In this document: piece by piece, positions 48,201 through 61,519 of the stretch | How positions within the stretch are numbered: the first letter of the stretch is position 1 | Layout of the letters: each line of letters begins with the position of its first letter | Source: Paragordius varius | Lineage: Eukaryota; Nematomorpha | DNA: 64,000 bases | Assembly: GCA_964247055.1 (NCBI GenBank) | Contig: OZ176055.1 | Span: 8,494,001-8,558,000, forward strand | Direction of reading: 5' to 3' | The notes under the pieces: generated by a model | Told to the model about the DNA's origin: nothing | What the model saw: the letters and a program-made list of their open reading frames with translations, nothing else | Database searches by the model: none | Program-made: the position numbers and the translations under genes

Positions 48201-51200
48201 TTATCGGCTATATTAAATATAATAATAGAACAAAATAAAAATATATTAAAACATATATTTTAAACAATATTGCGTAATATAATTAATTGTAGTTTAAATT
48301 AATCGTTTTTAAAATCCACATAAAACATTTATATATAAAACATTGTATTCACGGACAAAATGTAAAAACAAATGAAATAATTTTTTTAAAAGACTGCTGT
48401 CTTTGGCCTTCATTTTTTGAAATACAAGTCATTGTTTTCAACTGCAAAGTATGAAATAGAGATGTAAATTGTTAATTTATTCAATTACATATTTTACAAT
48501 TATTATAATTATATAGTTTATGTAGGAAACAATTAAGTTATAAAAAGTGTGGGGTGGTCTTTTCAAAAAAAATGTCATTATGTTTTTATTTACGGTTGAT
48601 CTGTATAATTAAAAATTTTTACTGTATGCTTGGTCTTACCAGATTAACTTTTTGTGATGAGTTACCATAAATTCTGTAGTAATGAGTATTTGGTATTGAG
48701 TAGGGGCATTTTATAAATACTTTGGAATTGATTCGAGCGAATTGATCCACTGCGTTTACAGATTTTTCTGAATTGCCTAAATATAATTTAGAGTAATAAA
48801 TGTTTTGATCAACATTCTTATTAAAAATCATGTATATCATTGATTATTCTAAAATTGATCTTTAAATGCTTAATTTTTTTAGATATTTTGACTTTTGTGT
48901 ATTGTTATTGAATTAATTATACACCACATACACTTCATATTCCATTCAAATTCACCCTAGAAAGAAGTATTATTTAAAATTAAAAATTACTTATATTTTT
49001 ATATATTTTTTGAAGATGAAATTTTGTTTAAAATTAAAATAATACTGAAAAATAATAAACCATACTAAAAAGATATATTTTATATTCCTATAAGTTATAT
49101 TATCAACACAATTTATTTTTGGGGTGATTTAGAATTGTTCAAGGGTGAATTAAAATTGTAAGCGGGTATATCATCTTACATATATTTTTTAAGTAAGTAT
49201 ATTTTACAAATTAAGGACAATAAACCTCTAATATCCAAACGCATATCAATTTTTGAGACACCATATTTGTTTTGCCCAATACAAGTGTAAATGCCACGAT
49301 TATTGATGCTAACATTGGGAAATATTAGATTTTGACCTGTGTTCCTTCCAATCATTGGATGTTGTTGATTCAAGCGATTCCTTAATAAATTATTAAAAAA
49401 AAATTGTTATAATATAAAAAAAGACCTTTAATATAGATAAGCAATAACCAAGGGTATGTCGAAATCAAAATATCAAAATTAAAAATTTCATCGGTGAATC
49501 AATATATTTTGTATGGCATAGTTTATTATTTTTCAGTTATATTATTCCGACGAAATTTCATTTTTTAAAAATATATTAAAATATATAGGTGATTATTAAT
49601 TTTAAAAAAAGAATTTTGAAGGTGAATTTGAATTGTTCGAGGGTGAATTTGAATAGTTCAATGGTAAATTTGAATTGTTTAAGGGTGAATTTGAATTATA
49701 AATGGTACTTAACGGTTTTTAATATGGTAATATCCTATATAATTCTACTCCTTATGCTTTAATATTGATAGCCAAATTTTTTGCATTAGGTGTTTCTTTT
49801 GATTAATTTTTATTCGCATATTTCTCCGATATCCTAAAAACGAAAATTCATCAAATTTTCAGAGATTACTTAATCCATCGATAAATGGGTTTCGGATTTC
49901 CATAAATCGGACAAGTTAGTTTTACAAGGGAACCCTGGCTTGCTAAGATATCGTTAGATGTATTTTGATATACAAATGGTGATGCTAAATGAAAAAAAGT
50001 TAGATTCTAATAAATATGAAATTTGACATATTTATAAAAATAGATATTTTTTTATTATTAAATTACGTATTACCATAAACGGAAACAGAATATCGCGTAA
50101 AAATGATGTCTTTAGGGTTTCTACACTCATATGTCCCATCATCGTTCAAATCAATTATTTTTAAGGTTAATCGACTCCCACTAACCATTAAATTCTGATC
50201 GGAAACGATCAATTCACCATCCTACGCATGTATTCATAAAGTTTGTTATATAAAATTTAAAAAATGTAAATATTTTATTTTGTAATCTACGAAATTTTTT
50301 TTAATAATATTTGTAACATATTTAAAATTAATAAAAAAATGTTAACCTTAAACCATTTTATAGGTCCTTTATCGTGAGCTAATGATGATCGATCACAATA
50401 TAAGGATAATGACTCACCGCGGAAAGCTGTAATTTCTTTTGATTTATACGCCGGTTTCGGATTATCTGCCATGCAATAGAATATTAAAGTTATTTCTCAG
50501 ATATTTCAGAAAGTAATGTCTAGATATGGGCACAGCTGAATGGGACTTTGATCAACTTTTACAGTAAATATTAAAATTATACGGACAAAATGTTAAAATA
50601 TAAAGACAAATATTCTTTTCTAAAAGACAAGCTTAAATCCATCATTGTTTTAAATTGCAAAGTACATAATAGAGATTTAAATGATGTATTATACAATAGA
50701 AATTAAATGTTTTTTATAGTATAAATTAAGGTTTAAAAAAGTATGGTTGTTTTTGGAAAAAATAGTCTTTATATTTACATTTTGTCCGTATAATTCCAAT
50801 TTTTATTGTATAAATTTAGATAAATTTCCATAACAGATGATGACTCTAAAACAAATTAATCATATAATTTATTTTCCATAATTTTTGCTGTTTATTTAAG
50901 ACCCTAAAATATGTAATAAAGTGAAAAATATACCAGGAACCGTTAACATTGTCGTGTAAGATTGGGAACTAAAATCATTTTTCCATTGACAAGTGTAGTA
51001 TCCAAAATCTGATTTTTGAAGTTGCCGAATGTATAGAATATTACCACGAATCATCCATTTTACACCATCATTTAGCATTACCGAAATATTCTATGCCACA
51101 TAAAATAGAAATCATTTTAAATCTTTAGACGATTTTTTTTGCATAACTGTAAGGTGGTTACCTTATACCAATGATAGACAATAGGTCCCCTATACTCTTG

Positions 51201-54200
51201 CTGTCTATTTATGGGGGTAGGACATTTAATTTGCAAACCGGAGCCTAAAACTAAATGTTGAGGCATTATTTCAATTATGGAGGTATTTGAATTGGCCCTT
51301 AGGAGTATGGTTGCATGTTTCATAGTATCTTTAGTATAAGCTGTACACATGTATTCACCGTTATCCTTCGTTCTGGCATCAGATATGTGGACAATATGAT
51401 TGTTCATGGAAACTCTCTAGGAAATCACAAAATTTGCTTAAAACTCCCCTCAAAAAACATAATTAAGATATTATATCAAATATAAATTATATGTAAAAAT
51501 ATAACAGATTAAATTTGTTGAAATATAATACAAAAATATATGTATTACAAAATCAGGTATTAATGGTTTTGAATCTTTGCTCCAATAAATATTAACTGCT
51601 GTATTATTGTGTGCGATCAAACATTTTAATATGATGGATTGTCCCACATAATATGGAATTGTGCCCATATTTGGATAAATGTTGACTAAAAGATCTTCTG
51701 TTTAATATGAAAAATATATTAAAATTTAATTCAAAGACCATGGATAAATTAAAATATTAACCAATGATTGTTAGATTAAGATTTGCTTTTTTGTGAAAAC
51801 CACTTGGTATCTCCGCGCGACATTCGTAAAGTCCACTATCCCTTTTATCGATCTAAATTTTAAATTTATCAATACAAACTAATTTGATCACGCTGCAAAG
51901 CGAAATTTATTTAAAATTACTTTTATCACCATGTTTCGAAATCTTGCAGTTTAGTTTTAAAAAAAAGAGGTTTGTATTATTAAAAATATAATTTCACTTA
52001 TTAACTTTGTCTATTTTCAATGCAAAGGATATGAGTGATTTATTTATCATCGTTTGAGGGTAGTTGGTTAAATTCTTTTGTTGAATTATTATATTTCTTC
52101 CAGGATTCGCTTTCTCCTCCAAAATGTTATAAGACCTATGAGGGCTAGTTTTTTTCTCGAAATTATCGATTGTTTTTATCAAAGCTGAGGCAATCAAAAC
52201 TGATGATGTTTTCCCATTCTCCATTATGTTTTTGAACCATTTAAGTTTTATCGTTTGTTCCACGCTCTTTACATAAAACTGTATCGGACAATTTATGACA
52301 AATGATTTGCCTAAAATGGCGGTCAGAGTTTGGTTTGACGAATTCGTTGATATTAAAAATTCCTTATTGTTACGCTCAAGTTTATCGGTGACATTTTGCG
52401 TAGGAAAAGGTTTTAATTTCAATTCAATCTCACCTATGCTCCATCCAAGCGGATAACTGACATTGCAGATATATTTACCTAAGTTGCGTTCTTGAACATT
52501 TGCAATAACTAATTTTGCACTAGGATTGCCACTAAAATAGAAAAAATCATCTATATGTCACGGAAAAACCCTCCGAATTACATGGTTCCTTATCCGCATC
52601 ACGATTCTTTTTTGAAAATAAAATATATTATTAATAATGTCTTATAGATATTAATAGAAAATAAAAAAATATGGAATTTTTTTGGCACATTATGGTTAAA
52701 AATGCTTACAAAAAATACCATTTACTATTCAAATTCACCCTCGAACAATTCAAATTACCTTTGAACAATTCATATCACCCTAAAAATAAATTATGTGTTT
52801 TTGGGTTGATATAATTCCTTATTTATACAATATTTATCTTTATCGCTTTGTTTAATACTTTTTCAGTATTCTTTTAATTTTAAACAAAATATTTAAAAAT
52901 ATAAAAAAACATAGCTAAACATAATTTATTTTAGGGTGAATTTGAATAAGGGTGAATTTAAATTGTTCAAAGGTGAATTATTGTAAATGGTATAGTTTTT
53001 TGTAGGAGTGTGAATGTAACTTTAATCAATTATATGTTAAAATAAAGTACAAGATATTCTGCAATAGTAGTTTAGTGACGCTTTTATTTATTAAAGATCA
53101 TCGTGAAGGAGGGGGTTCATATATCGGGTCAACTAAAATCCACATATGTTTTAAGAGTTAATTTATTCAAATAATAATTTAGCGCTACCTAGCCAGATAT
53201 TCTTTGACAAGTATTCTATTTTCGAAACTCCAGGTTACCAAGCTAGGGACTTTTGTTCGAATTTGACATATTAAAACAGCTTGCATATTCTGTTTGACAA
53301 AATATGGACTATCAGTCATTATCAAAGGCATATCTAATAATATATAAGATTAAAAAAAATTTACCAACTACAGCAAGAGAATGCGATAAATTAAATAAAA
53401 ATTATTTATGGGAAAGCAAATAATAAGAGATCGAAGTTGTACAATAGGATTTTAAAAAAAAATTAAATTGTTTAAAAATGTTTTTCTTTACCAGGTAGGG
53501 TTGGCCAAAACGGTATATCACTTACGCGTTTCAAAACGTTACCTTGTGAATCCCTACCAATCACAGTAACAAAAAAGGTGTGATCTGGTATCCGAATTTC
53601 TTTTGTGGAAACAAAATATCTCACATAATCATCTCTGGCCAAATAATTAAGTCCGTTGGAACTCTTTAAAAATGGATGTGTCATCCGTAAAGACGGATGA
53701 GATTTTGGTCCATTGGATATATATTTACTTATTAGACTTCCCCTGTGCACAATTTTTCCTTCATTATCCATAATTTCAAATGTTTTGATGTTGGATCCCA
53801 ATGGTAATTTCCATGCTTTTACCCAAAGATACATGAGTGTGTCTACACACAAAATATTATGATAGATAATATATTTATTAAATCTATGAAAAATTTTATA
53901 AAATTTTACAATTTTACACATTTAAATTTACCATTTTATACATATAAATTTTAATTAGCTATAAACATATGTTACGTTTTTGACGGTTTAAATGGCGGTC
54001 GCAGTCATGGTCAAGAAAGCTTTAATAATTGGTCAAAAGTAACCCTTGTAAGTCCTCACAATATTTTTTAAATTTAAAGCTTTCAACCGTTTACAATAAA
54101 TGTTATTGAAATTATATCATCTGCCTATGTCTATATTACTTCAAAAAATATACACATACACTTTTTTAAATGTAACATCCTGGTCGAAAAATAAAATTTA

Positions 54201-56172
54201 TTTACCCTTTTATATGCAAAATTAATTTTACATGCATTGGGTTGTTGACCATCCCGGTTTTTTGCTGTAATTTGTTTTGCATTTGTTGTAAAGCCCATCT
54301 CAAGTCTAATCATACTAAGCCCCGTAATCCGTAACGATCGTCTCCCATATCCAGATGTCTAAGCAATTAAAAGTCTTAAATACCCATATTTTCCATATTC
54401 CCTGTTGTTTATCTGGCTGAATGTGGGCCAAAAATGTGTGTTTAGAATTAAGTAGCACTCGATAATTTTGGTGTTTACTTAATTCGGCAGTTTGTACATT
54501 TAAATTATGACCTAAATTATTGTTAAACAACTACTTACCTTGAGCGTCTTGAATCCTTATATAATCACGAGGACCTGTGAGGGATATGGCGAATGATTCT
54601 AGATATTGGTCTATTGGCAATTCAAGATATTCTTGATCTTGCTGTTCCTTAATTTTGTCCCATAGATACAAGTTTACTTTGTTGGTGTTGAGCGACACTT
54701 GTAGGAATTCTAAAATCTATATTGCCATAAAATTTAAAATTATATGGACAAAACATAAAATGTAAAAACTATTATTATTTTTTAATAAGAAATTACATTA
54801 TATATCTTGATATCGTTTTGCCAAATTAGGGAAAAATAAGAAGTTAAATTAATAACATCAATTATATGTATGATCGCATTTATAATCACATAGGTTTAAC
54901 AAAAAAAGGAAAATTCTTTATACATTTTTCATACCAAAATTTTTAATTTTGTATCATATGATAAATATATGTTCAGATTCATTGAGCCACAGTCACGGTA
55001 AGGAATGCAGTTAAGCCCGACCTCAGTCAAGTTTACATTAGGTTAAAATTAAATATCCATAAAAGATATATTTTTTATTTTGAATTAATTACTATATACC
55101 TAAAACTTCTCAAGTCATTTTACCTTTTTGACATTTGATTTGTTGGTGTAAAGCACTTGACCCGAACTGATGGCTGCAATTTTTTCATAAACTAAAAAAC
55201 CTGGATGGGTTGAATCTCCACAATTCCCAGTTAATACAAAAACAATCTATAAAGTTAAAATTGGTACATCTATAACTCATAGGCTTTCGCAATCATAAAT
55301 AAGCAAGTGTGTGCTCTTAAAATTTAAATTTTATCACCAATTCACCTAATTTTAAATTGATTCACTCGCTATCTTTTAATGTTTACAAAGTAAAATATAT
55401 TAAAGTTGAATTTTACGGATAAAAGAATATGGATACTTGAGTATGTGATCTCTGTAAGAGATACAACACATCCTCAACCAAACGATAGTCTTTAGCGCGG
55501 GCATCAGTGAAAACGTAAATGGTAGATCCTGGACTAGAAAGCTTTATAGCAGCTTGCAATGCGGTCAAAGATGTTTCAGGACAATCGCCTCCACCTTGAA
55601 TCTTGATATCATCCAAAAACTCTATGAATTCCTTGCTATCGTATGTTATTCGAGCCGGTCCGATTTCTAAAAACCAATAATAAAATTTATTTAAGATGTT
55701 CATTTATATACAGACATCTGTTTGTACAAATTATACCAGGATCATTGAAGGGGACAAGGATATATTTAATTTGTTTTCCATCCAGTGTTGACAGGATTTT
55801 CCTGATGCCGTGCTTGACTTGTACTAAATCATCATACATGGAACCACTTCGATCAAAAACTAGTGTTATTGAATGATCTATACTATCTAGATTTGAAAAT
55901 AATTTGTGATCATTATTCGTTGATCTCTTATCAGCTGATAGAAAGATCGATTTTTTAATAGACGGCTCCTGAACGAATATAGATCTTTTAACTATCCGCC
56001 GTTTTTCTGATAACAGTGTGGATATATTATTAATATCCAAATCTTTGTAAATGCAAAAATTATTTTTAACGGAGGCATTTTGATGATAATCATTTGGGTT
56101 GGCTAGAGCCACTGAGTAAAATATTAGAGGAGTTATGATAATTAAAATAGAATGCAATGATAGAAAAATCAT
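42285..56172 (-). CDS. HMCN: Hemicentin-like matrix protein: VWA domain plus 13 Ig domains, about 28 exons
   Basis: Exons, 5' to 3' on the minus strand: 56172-55737, 55666-55437, 55246-55124, 54716-54539, 54511-54384, 54358-(about 54180), 53842-53492, 53333-53189, 52531-52006, 51852-51762, 51697-51549, 51416-51162, 51090-50934, 50465-50347, 50221-50074, 49984-49870, 49380-49226, 48776-48649 (or 48640), 48207-48108, 47469-47278, 46904-46607, 46073-45925, 45736-45620, 45534-45325, 44627-44343, 44141-43818, 43388-43189, 42371-42285. Signal peptide [20 protein letters not shown]; a dibasic stretch KRRIVKRS; a VWA domain with MIDAS DRSGSM and the hemicentin signature [11 protein letters not shown] plus [13 protein letters not shown]; the hemicentin-specific linker; then 13 Ig domains, most split over two exons, with paired Cys/Trp and D-x-G-x-Y-x-C. 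Hemicentins organise basement-membrane linkages. Unlike vertebrate hemicentins it ends after the last Ig ([18 protein letters not shown] and a short tail): no thrombospondin, nidogen G2F or EGF modules. About 1850 residues. All joins keep phase except 54358 exon to 53842 exon, where a small exon may be missing. Confidence 0.9.
42959..43177. mobile_element. Palindromic MITE (TACAGTCAT family), copy 3, 219 bp
   Basis: Complete hairpin with TA duplicates at 42957-42958 and 43178-43179. Arms of about 100 bp start cagtcatctatcttttattt and cagtcatgtatcctttattt. It lies in the last hemicentin intron, 11 bp from the donor of exon 43388-43189. Confidence 0.75.
45008..45273. mobile_element. TA-flanked MITE, CAGTAAA...ACGGACAAAA family, copy 1
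   Basis: Hemicentin intron. Left end cagtaaaaactgaaattaac, right end (reverse complement) cagaaaagattgaaattata, both followed by gacaaaa/cgtaaaatataaagacaa. TA borders it on both sides. Confidence 0.6.
46208..46482. mobile_element. CAGTAAA...ACGGACAAAA MITE, copy 2
   Basis: Hemicentin intron. Arms with ttatacggacaaaacg and, inverted, attttgtgcgtataattt, plus caaaagacaactatac mirrored by catggttgtcttttaa. Outer ends degraded. Confidence 0.55.
47600..47760. repeat. Inverted repeat in a hemicentin intron
   Basis: tatctaattttcggttctat followed by tagtataacctttttcagaa is mirrored by ttaggataa-type sequence and then aaaaggttatactaatagaa, ccgaaaattagata. Arms are about 55 bp. Probably another short palindromic MITE; the target duplication was not determined. 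Confidence 0.55.
48335..48624. mobile_element. CAGTAAA...ACGGACAAAA MITE, copy 3
   Basis: Hemicentin intron. Right end in reverse complement cagtaaaaatttttaattat; left arm ttcacggacaaaatgtaaaa. The right end lies 15-25 bp from the donor of the neighbouring exon. Confidence 0.5.
48930..49166. mobile_element. Fold-back-like element with 21-bp unit, copy 3, reduced
   Basis: Left attcaaattcaccctag, right gttcaagggtgaattaaaat then gggta. Only about one unit remains per arm; the core matches copies 1 and 2. Confidence 0.55.
49490..49705. mobile_element. Fold-back-like element, copy 4, left arm decayed
   Basis: The right arm retains about four 21-bp units (gggtgaatttgaattgttcga type) and ends ataaatgg followed by TA. 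The left arm is poorly recognisable. Hemicentin intron. Confidence 0.5.
50562..50808. mobile_element. CAGTAAA...ACGGACAAAA MITE, copy 4, 247 bp
   Basis: Best-preserved copy, with TA at 50560-50561 and 50809-50810. Left end cagtaaatattaaaattata, right end (reverse complement) caataaaaattggaattata, both followed by cggacaaaatg. Hemicentin intron. Confidence 0.7.
52718..52990. mobile_element. Fold-back-like element with 21-bp unit, copy 5
   Basis: 273 bp, TA-flanked (52716-52717, 52991-52992), starting ccatttact and ending gtaaatgg, with two to three 21-bp units per arm. Hemicentin intron. Confidence 0.65.
54359..54383 (-). other. 25-nt micro-intron of the hemicentin-like gene
   Basis: Minus strand reads gtatttaagac...ttgcttag. 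Removal joins QQGIWKIW to [15 protein letters not shown], which restores the hemicentin linker pattern W-x-V/I-x-T-S-x-G-R-x-S-x-R-I-T-G-L-S. Retention shifts the frame. Confidence 0.85.
54512..54538 (-). other. 27-nt micro-intron of the hemicentin-like gene
   Basis: Minus strand reads gtaagtagttg...ataatttag, with a consensus donor. Retention gives an immediate in-frame stop; removal joins YIRIQDAQ and GHNLNVQTA in phase 1. Confidence 0.85.
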
Positions 56173-57535
56173 TTGAGGAGTTATGAATTTATATTTAGCA
56201 TAAGACGCTTTTATTAATATCAAATAATAAATAAAAATAATTAATACCATATATAAAATACTATCATAAAGTATTATGAAATAACAACTGGTTGTTTTAA
56301 AATGTTTAACACTGTATTCTTAGGTAATCGGATCTTCATTTGCCAATTAATAATTATCATTAATAATTATAGTATCTTAACTTCTATCTATTTTATGCTT
56401 ACTTATTAAGTTAGTTTTATTTATAACAATAAAACGCATATTTTGAATTGAGAAAGAATAAACCAAGTCTCTGATTTATATTATTATACTATTGCGTAAA
56501 AGAAATCAAACGTAGTTTCCGAAACCGCGCCTAACCAAGCCAATCATCAGTGCCCAAAACAAAAACTAACCAAACCAACAGTAAAGCCTGCACTTTCTAT
56601 AGAAAAAATTTGGATAACGTTAATATTTCAAAATAATTATTAATCTGTGAGAGACTCTGATTGTTGATTCGATGAGGAAACACTAGACAGATATCGGGAG
56701 AAGTTTTAATTATGAAATATCCAAAAAATGCATTATTAATCATTTATTAATATTGTTAAAGCATGGGATAATATTCATAAATACATACATTAACTCAACA
56801 AGACACATCAATATAGCCCAACATTTTACACACTTTTTTTAAACATTGCTTCTATGTAGAACCCATTTTTTTTGTCAGATATAAGTTTTATTAAGTTTTA
56901 ATGATAAAGTATGAACCGTGTTAGAGCTAAAATATTTTTTGGTATAACAAGCATGAGATTGTCCAATAAATTCAGTTTCGTTTTTTCAATTTTAATATTA
57001 TAAATCATAATAAAATTTATCCAAATATATAAACATGAGTGCATAATGTACCAATGAGAAATAGCGTGTAAGAAAGACGAAAAAAGTATACTTGTATATA
57101 TATTACTGTTCATACATTTACGGTTCGATCGACGCGCAGACGACTTAAAACAATTAACGACACTTTAACGCTTCAGAATAACAAAAAGAATGATAATAAA
57201 ATTCTTTTGCCCTTTTGTCTTACTCCGGTTTGTAAAAATGTAATATCCGCCTGATAGTAAATAACATATATAATTGACGATTTTTCCATAATATAAATTT
57301 TTATACGACTAATGAGAGAAAAATGCGATTCGATTTTAGCTAACAACAAATCTTATATAATTTTTGATATTTAAAACGCTTAGTTTAATTCTAATATTCA
57401 AACCAATATGATAACATTAATCGTATTAAATATGTATACTAAAAACCTTTATACAATTGAAATTTATATTTTTTATGGTAACCCCTTTGTATAAATACCT
57501 CCCCATATTTTTTGATTTTATAATTTATGAAAATA
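56173..57535. other. Divergent intergenic region between hemicentin-like and oxidase genes
   Basis: The two genes point away from each other, so this stretch should contain both promoters. No convincing TATA or initiator motif was picked out. The 71-codon minus frame at 56898-57113 shows no domain. Confidence 0.35.
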
Positions 57536-57706
57536 TAGTAGCGTATGGCATAAAACATAATTAGTCCATAAAAGAATAAAATAACGTATTTTTTAAAAAA
57601 CAAGCCTAGTTGTTTTTACACATATCCATAATATCCCCTTGTTTTTTTAAAAAAACATTTTTTTTATCTTTTATGGACTATTATTGTTTTATGCCATACG
57701 TTACTG
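57536..57706. mobile_element. TA-flanked palindromic MITE, 171 bp
   Basis: Arms start tagtagcgtatggcataaaa and, inverted, cagtaacgtatggcataaaa, both leading into tagtccataaaaga. TA at 57534-57535 and 57707-57708. Lies about 280 bp upstream of the oxidase start codon. Confidence 0.7.
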
Positions 57707-57983
57707 TATTATAACATAAAAGGATATAATTTATTAATATATATAAAAATATATATAAAAATACATTTTAGAATATATGAAAAAAAGTGCTACGCAACAA
57801 TATTGGGCATGGAAGCCAGAAAAAAATGATTCATATACTTGAAAACCACATATGAAATCGAACATGTGTTTTTAGACATAATTAATTTTTATTATCTCCT
57901 TATGGCTTTAAAATTCTTTATTAGTTACCTTAAACGTATAATCATTTATTATTTCTATGGTCATGAATTAATATAGTTTATAT

Positions 57984-60900
57984 ATGGTTAAAATTATTGG
58001 TTTATTCGTATTGTCAATTGTATTTTATATCCTTAAAATTATTTTGTTCAGTAATGCTCAAAATATTAATATTAATAATATTAATGAACACAAAACGCCA
58101 AAGAAATTTGACATAAAGTCAACCAAAAAATGTCCCATTTACGTTATTGGCGCTGGCATGTCTGGTATAAAGACAGCTCGGACCCTTCAAGATTTTGGGT
58201 TGGAAGACGTGACCATTTTAGAGGCCCGAAATAGGATGGGAGGTCGTATTTGGACAAATTATGAAGCACTTAATGGGTCTACAGGTAGTATTCATACTGT
58301 TACTCTTTGACATTTTATTTTTTTTTTGCATAAAAAAATATGTAGATATTATCAAAATCATAATTAGTTTTAGTGCTTACTTGTCTCTTTTATTTTATAT
58401 GACTAAAATTAATGAATCGCAAACGCCTATATTTAATGAATTCTTTCAAAACCGGATGGTTACAACATATGGAATAATAAAATGCGACGAAAAATGTTGA
58501 CTTATTACTGCTTTTCCTGAAAATCTTATTATACCTGTCCAACCATACTTTTTTAAACCTTGATTTATCCCTTATAAACTATTTAATTATAAGTGTTATA
58601 ATAATTTCATTACTCCCTGTTTTGAAAATTAAAATTATTATGGATACGTAAAAAAATTAAGATTTTAAAAAAACATATTTGTCCTATATTAACGTTTTTG
58701 TATAATTTCAATTTTACGGTAATTTTATGTGAGTGTTTTAAAAATATTTGACACAATAGGATTAAAATTTGTAAAGATAAAATTTTCCTGGAGATGCGCT
58801 TTTAATAAAACCCAGATTTACCCTTGAACAGAATTCACCCTCACATTTTTGCCCCTTGAACGCAAAATTGATAAAAGTCTTAATGAATATCTAATATTAC
58901 TTAATTTCGATAAAATAAATAATGAAATTTTGTTTCAAATTAACATTACACAGAAAAAATAATAAAACAGAGAAATATTCATGTTACTAAATTAAAAAAT
59001 ATTAATTAATTTTTGGGGTGAATTCGAAATGTTTAATATATTAGTACTTATTTATTGGGGATACAATAAATGGCTTCGCGGGCCGCATTCGAAATATATA
59101 TGGGCATTTATAAATAATTTATTAGATTTTAATAATCCCAAGACTATAAAATGCACGTACAATATGTACATCGATTTCTAGTAGCTGTCAATTGGATAGA
59201 GATTATAAGAAAAATTCATTAAAAATAATAATTTTATTTAGATTTTAGTATTTTTCACAAATAATGGATTTCCAATTTTTTCACGGGCCACACATAAAAT
59301 CTCAGAGGGCGGGCGTGTTGGACACCCCTGGTCTTGAAAGATATTAAATTATAATAAAACGAATACAATTATAAACTTAATTTCTTTATGATGAAATGAT
59401 GGTTTTAAACCAATAAAATAAAAAAGGCTGTTTAAATAAATATAGAAAAGCATTGTTTATAAAATATTTATTTACATACACATCAAAGTTTCAGACATCA
59501 GTTTTCATAAAATATTCATGGTCTTGTCAACTCATTTGTGATATCGCTCTGAACCTCAAACACTTACTATAGATACACATCATTTATGTATATTAAACAG
59601 TGTCCTATTCTCCTTTAGATATTATATTATATTGAGGGGCGTTTCTTATAGTTTTTAATGTCGGTTATATTAAAGAGAACGATAATGGTATAGTTTTGTG
59701 CAGAATATTTTGTTTTCATGCTTAATTTTATATTAAAAAATTATGATAATTATTATAACTTTCTTTGGTTATTCTTTGGACATAATTGTGAAGTTGTTTC
59801 ATAAAAGATGTGAGTTGGAAATATTTATTTCAAAATTTAAGGGTGGTCGAAGCACATTATTTTGATTTAGACGGTTCGGTAATTGAAGATTTTGCTTTAA
59901 AATAGTTATTGATTCAAATTTTCCGTTTTATATCCACTTAAACTTCATAATTTATAAGATAAATTGCGAATTTATATTTATAATTAAACTGTAACGTACT
60001 TAAACAAGGTATGGAAGCTGATATGGGAGCGGCTTGGATTTGTGATGATAATTTACGGAATACTGGAATGAAAATAACGCTTAAAAACAAAATCCCTACC
60101 GTTTTTAGCGATATTTTACACCCCAGAGTTTTCTATGATGCCAACTCCTACATTACCGATGATGAATGGATAGAAATATTACATTTATACCAACAAGTAT
60201 TTTTTTAACTTAGTTAAAATAATATCTATAATTACAATATTTTTTGCTAAATAACCTTGTCAAACTTATCAATATAATCCTAGATATTTTTGAGTTAAAT
60301 TTTTAATTTCTTTAAATATATTGTTTAATATGCAATATTTTAGTTAATGTTTGACAAATTACCATTTTACATTAAACAAATGGATGTCCGGCAATTGGTC
60401 AAGCAAATCAACAATGTAAGGGAGAAAGAACGAATTTTACGCGACAAAGACGTATCTATCAAAAAGGCTTTACAATTGCTAGGATTCAATGAAATATTGG
60501 AGGATCCAGTTTTTGCATTTCTGAATTCGCATTTAATAGAGGCGGATACCGGAGTCGAACTAGCCAAAACTTCTGCCAAACAATTTCATGAAATAACAGC
60601 TAAAAATACCCGCATTATACCGTCCGGTTATGCCACCATTTTGAATTCGTAAAATTTATTTATTAAAAAATTGAACATTATTAATTAAATGGGGGAAGAC
60701 GCGATTCAACTGTATTCTAACGAAATCATAAACATGCATTTTCGTGCGACATTAAGTGATTTATAAAAACTGCGTCAGAATTTTTTCGGTGCAAAAAGGG
60801 TGGAGTTGTTAATTGCGCAGCATTCCTTATGCGTCAGAATTTTTTCGGTGCAAAAAGGGGGCAGTTGTTAAATGCGCAGCACTCCTTAATTAATAGCCAA

Positions 60901-61476
60901 ATATACCAATTCGAAATGACAAATTTATGTTTGTTTTTAGAGAAGCTTGACTAAAATCTTTATATATCATTTTTTAGAGTATAATTGCGGGTCGATTGCG
61001 ATAGGTTTTAGAATTTAACTGTAAATTATTTTAGGCCCATATAAAATACTAACAATCATTTACTAACGATTCTGTAACTCTTTCATTCAAATAATTTTTT
61101 TACTCATATAATGGTCTAAATTATGAGATTAAGATTTTTAAAAATTATCAAAAGTTCTATTGAAGATTTAAATAAATTATTTAAAAGTTATTAAATTTCC
61201 GTTTACCAGATTAATTAAGGGTGAAGGAGATTATCGGGGTCCGTTGAATATCAAACTCAATACACAAATTACAAGGATTGAATTGAATGAAACCAATGAT
61301 GATACCGAAAACGATAATATTTTATTGAGTGACAATCATGGTAACTTATATAACGGGTATGCTGTAATCAACACTATTCCTTTGGGTGTCTTAAAAACTG
61401 ATTCAGTTTATATTGATAGCAATTTACTCGATGTTGGAATTAAGGAAGCTATCAGTAAAATAGGTATAATATATGT

Positions 61477-61519
<43 letters not shown>

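Noticed and set aside
53842-54358. Direct join of the exon starting at 54358 to the exon starting at 53842, using the donor at AGG|GTAAAT
   Set aside because: Phases disagree (0 against 1). Alternative donors at GAT-G|GTCAAC or AAG-T|GTATGT would fit the phase but give a shortened or extended linker, so the junction is left open. A 25-nt micro-intron inside this exon was tried and leads to a stop.
56898-57113. 71-codon minus-strand frame between the hemicentin-like and oxidase genes
   Set aside because: Low-complexity composition, no domain, no supporting signals.
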